64,000 bases of DNA from Castellaniella sp049673105 (GTDB lineage Bacteria; Pseudomonadota; Gammaproteobacteria; Burkholderiales; Burkholderiaceae_B). Under the pieces are notes generated by a model. It was not told the DNA's origin, ran no database searches, and saw nothing but the letters and a program-made list of their open reading frames with translations. The translations under genes were made by a program, and so were the position numbers. The DNA is taken from contig NZ_JBATXG010000003.1 of the NCBI RefSeq assembly GCF_049673105.1, positions 1 to 64,000 on the forward strand, written 5' to 3'. Below are positions 24,814 to 31,533 of this stretch, one piece after another. The first letter of the stretch is position 1. Every line of letters begins with the position of its first letter.

Positions 24814-25655
24814 GACTGGGCCTGCTCTTCATGGATGGCTTGCATCAGGGGGTCGTCTTCGTCATCGTCCTGGCCCAGGTAGGCCTCGATCACCAGCGGG
24901 TTGGTGCGGATTTCTTCGGGCTTGCCTTCGGCGATTTTCTTGCCGAAATTGATGACGACGATATTGTCGGTGACGTTCATCACCACGCTCATGTCGTGTT
25001 CGACCAGGATGACGGTGATGCCCTGGTCGCGGATGGCGCGGATGGTGTCGTTCAGGCCGGCGGATTCCTGCTCGTTCAGGCCGGCGGCGGGCTCGTCCAG
25101 AATGATCAGTTCAGGTTTGGCCACCAGCGTGCGCGCCATTTCCACGCGACGCTGCGCCCCATAGGGCAAGGATGTTGCGATTTCCTGGGCGACGTCGGCC
25201 AGATCCAGCTGTTCCAACACGATCATGGCGCGTTCGACCAGCGCTTTTTCCTCTTGGCGCTGGGCGGGAGTGCGCAGCAGCCCCTGCCACCAGGATTGGC
25301 GCATCAGCAGATGCTGGCCGGCGATGACGTTTTCCAGCACGGTCATGTCGGTGAACAGACGGATGGTCTGGAAGGTGCGGCGGATGCCGGCCTGGGCGAC
25401 CCGATGAGGGGCTTGGCCGGTCATGTCCTGACCATGCCAGCGGATATGGCCGTCCGTGGGCTGGTAGACGCCGGTGATCATATTGAAGACGGTCGTTTTT
25501 CCGGCGCCGTTGGGGCCGATCAAGCCGACGATTTCGCCACGCTTGACCTGGAAGCTGAGATTATCGACCGCCCGCAGGCCGCCGAAGCTGATGCCGATCC
25601 GGTCCAGTTCGAGCAGGACGTCGGGCGACGCGGTGGGGGACTGGGGCGAGTTCAT
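24810..25655 (-). CDS. livG: Branched-chain amino acid ABC transporter ATPase LivG
   Basis: Second ATPase. 281 residues: Walker A GPNGAGKTTVFNMITG, a signature replaced by the LivG form SLPYGAQRRVEMARTL (normally LSYG.QRRLE), Walker B IILDEPAAGLNEQE, and switch ILVEHDMSVVM. It has an acidic C-terminal tail of about 20 residues (QDDDEDDPLMQAIHEEQAQS) beyond the usual LivG end, which may be lineage-specific. Overlaps livF and livM by four bases each. Confidence 0.96.
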   Translation of the reverse strand: MNSPQSPTASPDVLLELDRIGISFGGLRAVDNLSFQVKRGEIVGLIGPNGAGKTTVFNMITGVYQPTDGHIRWHGQDMTGQAPHRVAQAGIRRTFQTIRLFTDMTVLENVIAGQHLLMRQSWWQGLLRTPAQRQEEKALVERAMIVLEQLDLADVAQEIATSLPYGAQRRVEMARTLVAKPELIILDEPAAGLNEQESAGLNDTIRAIRDQGITVILVEHDMSVVMNVTDNIVVINFGKKIAEGKPEEIRTNPLVIEAYLGQDDDEDDPLMQAIHEEQAQS

Positions 25656-26641
25656 AGGGCTCCCTTGCGTGCGGGCCAGATGCCCTGCGGACGCAGAATC
25701 ATGACCAGGATCATGGCGATGCCGAAGACCAGGTAGCGGTATTGGGCGAATTCCGTAAAGATCTGCGGCACGACGAACATCATGGCGGTGCCCAGCAGCA
25801 CACCCGGCACCGAGGCCTGGCCGCCCACCAGCACGATGGCGAACAGCACGACCGAATCCGTGAACTGGAAGGAACCGGGGCTGACGGCGGACAGTTGCAT
25901 CGCAAACAGCGTACCTGCCAGACCCGCGATGCCCGCTGACAGCGCGAAAGCGGCGACCTTGTAGTTGCGGGCGTTGACCCCCAGCGTGGTGGCGGCCAGT
26001 TCATCGTATTTGATGTAGCGGAACGTGCGCCCCAGCGAAGAACGGTCCAGATTGCGCATCAGCCACAGCACGATGGCCAGGACCACCCAGTTCAGATAGA
26101 ACAGATGGCTTTGCGATCCGAAGACGTGACCGAAGAACGACGGACCGCTGACGCCGAATAGACCGTCGGCCCCGCCGGTCAGGCCGAACAGATTGTTTTT
26201 CATGGCCAGCACGAAAATCGCGTTGAAACCTATGGTGACCACCAGCAGGTAGTCGCCGCGCAGCTTGACGATGGGGGCGGACAGAATCGCCCCCAGAGCA
26301 GCCGACAGCACGATGGCGACGGGAATGGTCCAGAGAATGGGCCAGTTGAACGAGAGCGACAAGATGGCGCTGGTGTAGGCGCCGATGCCGAAGAACACGG
26401 CGTGGCCCATATCGTACATGCCGGCGCGCCCTAGAACGATGTCCTGCGACAGGGCGACGATGGCATAGATGGCGAAGATGCCGCCGATGGTGATCCAGGC
26501 GGGCGACATCACGGACGGGATGGCCAGTCCGGCGACCCACAGGAGCGGCCCCAGCACTTGCAGGAAGCGGATGCCGGTTTTGGCGGAGGCCGTCGGGCGA
26601 GTGTCCGGCAGCTGGGCGGAGGAGGGATTGGCGTGATTCAT
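25652..26641 (-). CDS. livM: Branched-chain amino acid ABC transporter permease LivM
   Basis: Membrane subunit, 329 residues with about ten hydrophobic segments. The N-terminal 20 residues are a polar tail (NPSSAQLPDTRPTAS). Conserved LivM-type blocks are AIYAIVALSQDIVLGRAGMYDMGHAVFFGIGAY and RTFRYIKYDELAATTLGVNARNYKVAAFALSAGIAGLAG, the latter containing the coupling helix that meets the ATPases. Starts three bases after the livH stop. Confidence 0.95.
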   Translation of the reverse strand: MNHANPSSAQLPDTRPTASAKTGIRFLQVLGPLLWVAGLAIPSVMSPAWITIGGIFAIYAIVALSQDIVLGRAGMYDMGHAVFFGIGAYTSAILSLSFNWPILWTIPVAIVLSAALGAILSAPIVKLRGDYLLVVTIGFNAIFVLAMKNNLFGLTGGADGLFGVSGPSFFGHVFGSQSHLFYLNWVVLAIVLWLMRNLDRSSLGRTFRYIKYDELAATTLGVNARNYKVAAFALSAGIAGLAGTLFAMQLSAVSPGSFQFTDSVVLFAIVLVGGQASVPGVLLGTAMMFVVPQIFTEFAQYRYLVFGIAMILVMILRPQGIWPARKGAL

Positions 26642-26644
26642 GGC

Positions 26645-27547
26645 TTAGACCTTTTCCGCGACACGTTCGCCCAGCAGGCCCGAGGGGCGTACCAGCAAAA
26701 TGGCGATCAGCAAGGTGAACGTAATGGCATCTTGCCAGGAGCTGGAGATATAACCGGCTGCGAAGGCGTTGAACAGGCCTAAGACCAGGCCGCCCAGCAT
26801 GGCGCCGGGGATGTTGCCGATCCCGCCGATGATGGCGGCGATGAAGGCGTTCAGGCCATAGGACCAGCCCATCGTGAAATAGGTCTGGCGATAGTACAGG
26901 CCGATGAACAGGCCGCCGATGGCGCCCAGCACCGGGCCGATGATGAAGACCAGCGCAATGACGCGGTTGACGTTGATGCCCATCAGGCGGGCGGCGTCCT
27001 GGTCGATGGCCGTGGCGCGGATGGCGGTGCCCAGGCGCGTGTGGTTCACGAAAAAATACAGGCCCGCCATCAGCAGGAAGGCGCAGAAGATGATCAGGAG
27101 CTGGACGAAGCTGAGATACGCGCCGCCGATCTCCCAGGTGATATTGGGGAGCAGGTTGTTGGGAAACACCTGCACGTTGGGCGACCAGATCAGCATGATG
27201 CCGTTCTGGATCAGCATCGAGGCGCCCAGCGCCGAGACGACCGCCGACAGGCGGTGGGCCTTGCGCAAAGGCTTGTAGGCGAGCTGGTCCAGCAGCGTCC
27301 CTGCAATCGCCACGATGATCATGGCGATGACGAATGCCAGCACCAGGAGCGTGACGGTGGATAGGCCGCCCAGGGCGCCGGAGGTGAGGGTGGTCAGGCC
27401 GATGAAGGCCCCCAGGATGCACAAATCGCCGTGGGCGAAGTTGATCATCTTCAGCACCCCGTAGACCATCGTGTAGCCCAGGGCGATCAGGGCATAGATG
27501 CCCCCGACCGTGACCCCGTTGATGAATTGCTGGAGGATAAAGTCCAT
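26645..27547 (-). CDS. livH: Branched-chain amino acid ABC transporter permease LivH
   Basis: Partner permease, 300 residues, about eight hydrophobic segments. It starts MDFILQQFINGVTVGGIYALIALGYTMVYGVLKMINFAHGD, a textbook LivH opening, which fixes the start at 27547. A longer reading frame upstream is non-coding leader. The coupling segment with AIRATAIDQDAARLMGINVNRVIALVF is present. It follows the binding-protein gene by 208 bases that hold stable secondary structure. Confidence 0.96.
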   Translation of the reverse strand: MDFILQQFINGVTVGGIYALIALGYTMVYGVLKMINFAHGDLCILGAFIGLTTLTSGALGGLSTVTLLVLAFVIAMIIVAIAGTLLDQLAYKPLRKAHRLSAVVSALGASMLIQNGIMLIWSPNVQVFPNNLLPNITWEIGGAYLSFVQLLIIFCAFLLMAGLYFFVNHTRLGTAIRATAIDQDAARLMGINVNRVIALVFIIGPVLGAIGGLFIGLYYRQTYFTMGWSYGLNAFIAAIIGGIGNIPGAMLGGLVLGLFNAFAAGYISSSWQDAITFTLLIAILLVRPSGLLGERVAEKV

Positions 27548-27705
27548 CGATCGGTTTCCGTGGTGGTTCTTGTGTGTCGTGACCAGCAGCGATGGCCGGG
27601 CAAACGGCGGAAGTAGGCCTGTGTCCTGACATTCAGAGGGAGACAGACATCGACCGGGACGTTCAGGCGTCTGTTGGGCGCTGAAAAATGCGTGAGCCCC
27701 GGCTT

Positions 27706-27742
27706 TCCGGAAGAGAGACCATGCTGCGATCTGTCTTCCGGA
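27706..27742 (-). repeat. Stem-loop between the liv binding-protein gene and livH
   Basis: TCCGGAAGA (27706-27714) and TCTTCCGGA (27734-27742) are perfect 9-bp arms around a 19-base loop, in the 208-base leader between the SBP stop and livH. No T tract follows on the minus strand. Such hairpins often protect the abundant binding-protein transcript or attenuate transcription into the permease genes. Confidence 0.5.
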
Positions 27743-27755
27743 TACCGCTGTGCTG

Positions 27756-28916
27756 TTATTGACGCGTGTCGAGTTGACGCGGGTAGATGGTCTTGTAGCC
27801 GCCACCTGCCTGGACTTCGAAGGCCGACATCAGGCTACCAATGCGCTCGCCCTTGTCATCCCAGGTGAACGGACCGGTCAGACCGCCGAAGGGTTCCTTC
27901 AGAGTGTGCAACCAGGGAATGAGCTTGCTGGTATCCGTGGACTTGGTGTCCTGGATGGCTGCGATGACGGCGCGAAAGCCATCGGCGTTGGTCAGGGTGT
28001 AGATGCTGGGGGGCGGCGCGCCGAATTCCTTGGTGTAGTCGGCCAGGAATTGCTTGGCTGCCGGGTAAGGCAGGTTTTCGGGGGCCGGCACGTTGACGAT
28101 CACGGCGCCCGCAGCGGCGTCGCCAGCGATCTTCGCGAAGTTTTCGTTCTGGTTGGCGTCACCGCCCACGAACACGGCTTCCATGCCCAGTTGCTTCATC
28201 TGGGCGCGGATCAGGCCGCCATCGGTGTAGTAGCCCGAGAAGAACAGCACGTCCGGGTTCTTGGACTTCAGTTTCGTCAACACGGCGCTGTAATCCTGCG
28301 TACCGGCGTTGATGAAGTCTTCACCGATGATGTTGCCGCCTTCTTTTTTGATGGCGTTGACCGTGGCTTTGGCGAGGCCGGTCGCGTAGCTGGAGTGGTC
28401 GCTCAGTACCGCGATGCGCTGGTATTTCTTGATCTTGACGAAATAATTGGCGACGAATTCGGCTTCGTCGCTATTGGGCGGCGCGTTGCGGAAGAAGGTC
28501 TTCCAGCCTTTTTGCGTCAGTTCGTCGCTGGTGCCGTCCGAGGTTTGGATGACGTTGGCGGCGGAATAGATCGGCGCGGCAGCCAGGGCGGCGCCGCTGG
28601 TGTAGGTGCCGATCACGGCGATGACGCCGTCGTTCACCAGTTTGCGACCGCAGATGGCGGCCTGAGCGGCTTTGCCTTCGTCGTCGCAGACGATGACTTC
28701 GATCTGACGGCCCAGCACGCCGCCAGCAGCATTGTGCTGCTTGGCAATCAGGCGGACGCCGTTTTCGATGCCTTGGCCTTCGGCAGCGTATTCGCCGGTG
28801 ATCGGGGCTTGCACACCGATTTTGATGGGGCCGTCAGCCGCCAATGCCGTGCCCATGCCCATCAGGGCCAAGGAAACCGCCGCTGAAAGCGTGGAAAGTT
28901 TAGTCAGCCTGCTCAT
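27756..28916 (-). CDS. Branched-chain amino acid-type periplasmic binding protein
   Basis: Extracytoplasmic receptor of the adjacent livHMGF system. 386 residues with signal peptide MSRLTKLSTLSAAVSLALMG then ALAADGPIKIGVQAPITGEYAAEGQGI, the Peripla_BP_6 start. It contains GVIAVIGTYTSGAALAAAPIYS (ligand-cleft serine/threonine region) and two Cys pairs typical of LivJ-like proteins. Ligand is probably Leu/Ile/Val but may be another amino acid. An AGGAG stands 10 bases before the ATG at 28916. The gene leads the operon, separated from livH by 208 bases. Confidence 0.95.
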   Translation of the reverse strand: MSRLTKLSTLSAAVSLALMGMGTALAADGPIKIGVQAPITGEYAAEGQGIENGVRLIAKQHNAAGGVLGRQIEVIVCDDEGKAAQAAICGRKLVNDGVIAVIGTYTSGAALAAAPIYSAANVIQTSDGTSDELTQKGWKTFFRNAPPNSDEAEFVANYFVKIKKYQRIAVLSDHSSYATGLAKATVNAIKKEGGNIIGEDFINAGTQDYSAVLTKLKSKNPDVLFFSGYYTDGGLIRAQMKQLGMEAVFVGGDANQNENFAKIAGDAAAGAVIVNVPAPENLPYPAAKQFLADYTKEFGAPPPSIYTLTNADGFRAVIAAIQDTKSTDTSKLIPWLHTLKEPFGGLTGPFTWDDKGERIGSLMSAFEVQAGGGYKTIYPRQLDTRQ

Positions 28917-29225
28917 GTCTCGATTCTCCTTTGCATGGACCCGGATGGAACCATATATTCGTAATATATTAAGAGCGCGCTTATCGCACCATGAGGGTAT
29001 TCCCGGTGACAGGGTGCGCCAGTCGGTGGGAAACAGGACGTCTGTGTATGGTTCAGGCGTGTTTCCGACCGGACTTTGTTTGGCTTTGATGGGAAGGGTT
29101 GCGCTAAAGGTGAAACCTTTTGATTCCAACAAAACCAATTTGAAGTTTAACTACCAGAAGGTGCAGGTACAACCAGGGGTTTTACTAATAAGCGCATCGA
29201 GCGCGGGAGACAGGCTGTGAGTGGT
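28917..29225. other. Intergenic region upstream of the liv operon
   Basis: 309 bases without a gene, between the liv binding-protein start and the dut stop. It must carry the liv operon promoter on the minus strand. An AT-rich inverted repeat at 28953-28969 stands 37 bases before the start codon. AAAGGT-GAA-ACCTTT at 29106-29120 is a second small inverted repeat. No confident -35 was found. Confidence 0.6.
28953..28969 (-). promoter_or_regulatory. AT-rich inverted repeat at the liv promoter
   Basis: ATATATT-CGT-AATATAT is a perfect 7-bp inverted repeat in an otherwise high-GC context, overlapping a TAATAT -10 candidate (28966-28971, minus). It may be an operator, for example for an Lrp-type regulator; the regulator is not identifiable. 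Confidence 0.4.
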
Positions 29226-29693
29226 TCAGTGCTGTCCCGTGCTGCCGAATCCGCCCGTGCCGCGCTCTGTTTCGGTGTCGAAGGAGTCCGTCATGCGCAG
29301 GCCGACCTGCACAACCGGCTGGAACATCAACTGCGCGATCCGTTCACCGGGCTGGATGGTGTAGGGTTGATCACTGTCGTTGGTCAGCAGGACCTTGATT
29401 TCCCCGTGATAGTCGGCATCGATGACACCGATGCCTTGCGCAACGCGGATGCCATGTTTCAGCGACAGGCCCGAACGAGACGCGACGATGGCGACCAGGC
29501 CGGGATCCATCATGTTCAGCGCCAGGCCGGTGGGCACCGGCAGGCGGGCGCCAGGCAAAAGAGTCTGGGGGGCGTCCAGGCAGGCGCGCAAGTCCATCGC
29601 GGCGGAGCCGCCGGTGGCGTAGTCCGGCAGCGGGATGGCGTCCGTACCCAAAAGCGGGTTGACAATGCGGGCCTGGATGAGTCGTCGATGCAT
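29226..29693 (-). CDS. dut: Deoxyuridine 5'-triphosphate nucleotidohydrolase (dUTPase)
   Basis: Cleaves dUTP to dUMP and PPi, preventing uracil in DNA and supplying dTMP synthesis. The 155-residue trimeric-type enzyme has all five motifs: GSAAMDLRACL, ASRSGLSLKHG, GVIDADYHGEIKVLLTN (catalytic Asp), GERIAQLMF and the C-terminal RGTGGFGSTG. It follows coaBC by 51 bases with a 7-bp hairpin (29722-29739) in the gap, the common coaBC-dut arrangement. Confidence 0.97.
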   Translation of the reverse strand: MHRRLIQARIVNPLLGTDAIPLPDYATGGSAAMDLRACLDAPQTLLPGARLPVPTGLALNMMDPGLVAIVASRSGLSLKHGIRVAQGIGVIDADYHGEIKVLLTNDSDQPYTIQPGERIAQLMFQPVVQVGLRMTDSFDTETERGTGGFGSTGQH

Positions 29694-29744
29694 GGTGGAG
29701 TCCGAGGAAAAAGCAGAGGAGCGGCGGCGAATGCCGCCGGGGAT

Positions 29745-30950
29745 CTATCGTGCCGAGGCGGGCAGGCGCTGGGCAAGCCACGCCACCAGTTGGCGGGCGG
29801 CCTGCAGTTTGGGCTGCCGGGCCAGGGGGTGGGCGCCGTGATCGTCGAAGATGATCAGTTCGGTATCGGCGGCGTCCATGGACTGCTGAGCCAGATTGCC
29901 GACGATGACGGGAACGCCTTTGCGCTGACGTTTGGCCTGAGCGTATTCGTGCAGATGGTCGGTTTCGGCGGCAAAGCCCACGCACCAGGGGCCGTCGGGC
30001 AGGGTCGCAACGTCGGCCAGGATGTCGGGATTTTGCACGAAGGCCAGCTCGGGCGCCTGGCCGTCCGCCTGTTTTTTTAGTTTGACGGCGGAAGGGTTGA
30101 CGATGCCCCAGTCGGCTACCGCCGCCACGGCGATGAACAGATCGGCGTCGCGGGCGCGTTCCAGCACGGCAGCATGCATTTCGCGCGCCTGGGTGACGTC
30201 GATACGCGTGACGCCATCCGGGCAAGGCAGGGCCGTGGGGCCGGAAATCAGAGTGACTTGAGCGCCGGCTTCGGCGGCGGCCCGCGCCAGGGCGTAGCCC
30301 ATGCGCCCAGAGGACCGGTTGGTCAGGACGCGCACCGGATCGATGATTTCGCTGGTGGGGCCCGCCGTCAGCAGGATGCGCCGACCCGCCAGTGTCTTGG
30401 GCTGGAAAAAGGCGATCACGGCGCGCAGGATCTGATCCGGTTCCATCATGCGCCCGGAGCCGCTTTCGCCGCAGGCCTGGCTGCCTTCGGCGGGGCCGAT
30501 CAGCGTGACGCCGTCCGCCCGCAACTGGGCGGCATTGCGCTGGGTGGCCGGGTGGGTCCACATTTCGTGATTCATGGCGGGCGCGGCCAGCAGCGGCACC
30601 GCACCCCGCGCCACGCATAGCGTGGCTAGCAGGTCATCGGCCAGGCCGTGGGCCAGTTTCGCCAGGAAATCGGTGCTGGCCGGCACGATCAGCACCGCAT
30701 CGGCGCCGCGCGTCAGGTTGATGTGGGCCATGCGATTGTCCATGCGCTCGTCCCACTGGTCCAGCCAGACGGGACGCCCGGACAGGGCCTGCATGGTGGC
30801 CGGCGTGATGAAGCCGGTGGCGGCCTGGGTCATGACCACGTCCACCGTGGCGCCTTCGTCTTGCAGACGGCGCAGCAGTTCGGCGGATTTGTAGCAGGCG
30901 ATGCCGCCCGTCAGCCCCAGGATGATGCGTTTGCCTGATAGGTCCGGCAT
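29745..30950 (-). CDS. coaBC: Bifunctional phosphopantothenoylcysteine decarboxylase / synthase
   Basis: Two successive steps of coenzyme A synthesis. 401 residues: the FMN-dependent CoaC half (1 to about 185) with GLTGGIACYKSAELLRRL, AHINLTRGADAVLIVPAS, PAMNHEMW and the catalytic Cys in QACGESGSGRM; the CoaB half with TAGPTSEIIDPVRVLTNRSSGRMGYALA and the NPSAVKLKK loop. The ATG at 30950 (MPDLSGKRIILGLTGG) lies 10 bases after lspA; an upstream ATG would overlap lspA. Confidence 0.96.
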   Translation of the reverse strand: MPDLSGKRIILGLTGGIACYKSAELLRRLQDEGATVDVVMTQAATGFITPATMQALSGRPVWLDQWDERMDNRMAHINLTRGADAVLIVPASTDFLAKLAHGLADDLLATLCVARGAVPLLAAPAMNHEMWTHPATQRNAAQLRADGVTLIGPAEGSQACGESGSGRMMEPDQILRAVIAFFQPKTLAGRRILLTAGPTSEIIDPVRVLTNRSSGRMGYALARAAAEAGAQVTLISGPTALPCPDGVTRIDVTQAREMHAAVLERARDADLFIAVAAVADWGIVNPSAVKLKKQADGQAPELAFVQNPDILADVATLPDGPWCVGFAAETDHLHEYAQAKRQRKGVPVIVGNLAQQSMDAADTELIIFDDHGAHPLARQPKLQAARQLVAWLAQRLPASAR

Positions 30951-30960
30951 GGCGATTTTC

Positions 30961-31533
30961 CTATGTGCGGTGGGCGCGGCGGCTGCGCAGGATTTCATCC
31001 AGAATCAGCAGGATCGCGCCGCAGGTGATGGCGATGTCGGCCACGTTGAAGGCCGGGAAATACCAGTCGCGCCAATAGAACAACAGAAAATCCACGACGT
31101 GTCCATGCATCAGGCGATCCAGGGCGTTGCCCAGCGCGCCGCCCAGAATGCAGGCCAGCGAGGCGCAGAGCAGGCGCTGGCCCTGGTGCGTGTAGAGCCA
31201 GCGCAGGATGACCAGGGCGACGACCAGGGCGATACCGGTGAAGAGCCAGCGCTGGAACCCATCGCCATCGGCCAGAAAGCTGAAGGCGGCGCCTGTGTTG
31301 AACAGCAGCGTCAGGTCAAAGATCGGCAGCACGGGGATACGTTCGGCGTAGCTCAGCGTCTGCGAGATCCAGGCCTTGGTGGCCTGATCCAGCAGCACCA
31401 GCGCAGCGGCAACCAGCAGCCACCCTGCCAGGGACCGCAGCCGGTTGCGTGCCGCCGGGGCCGCAGCGCCATCCGGCGCCGCGGACGGGACGAGCGGCCC
31501 CAGGTCGTGGCGGGGCGGGGGCGCTTTAGGCAT
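30961..31533 (-). CDS. lspA: Lipoprotein signal peptidase
   Basis: Inner-membrane aspartyl protease that removes the signal peptide of prolipoproteins. 190 residues with four membrane segments. The two catalytic aspartates are in GNALDR and FNVADIAI, and the conserved FNTGAAFSFL is present. An N-terminal polar tail of about 30 residues (rich in Ala/Pro) precedes the first helix, longer than in E. coli. The ATG at 31533 overlaps the ileS stop by eight bases. The ileS-lspA order is widely conserved. Confidence 0.95.
   Translation of the reverse strand: MPKAPPPRHDLGPLVPSAAPDGAAAPAARNRLRSLAGWLLVAAALVLLDQATKAWISQTLSYAERIPVLPIFDLTLLFNTGAAFSFLADGDGFQRWLFTGIALVVALVILRWLYTHQGQRLLCASLACILGGALGNALDRLMHGHVVDFLLFYWRDWYFPAFNVADIAITCGAILLILDEILRSRRAHRT

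Noticed and set aside
26001..27632. 543-codon frame over livM and livH
   Set aside because: Out-of-frame shadow with Arg/His/Pro-rich composition; the two permease genes explain the sequence.
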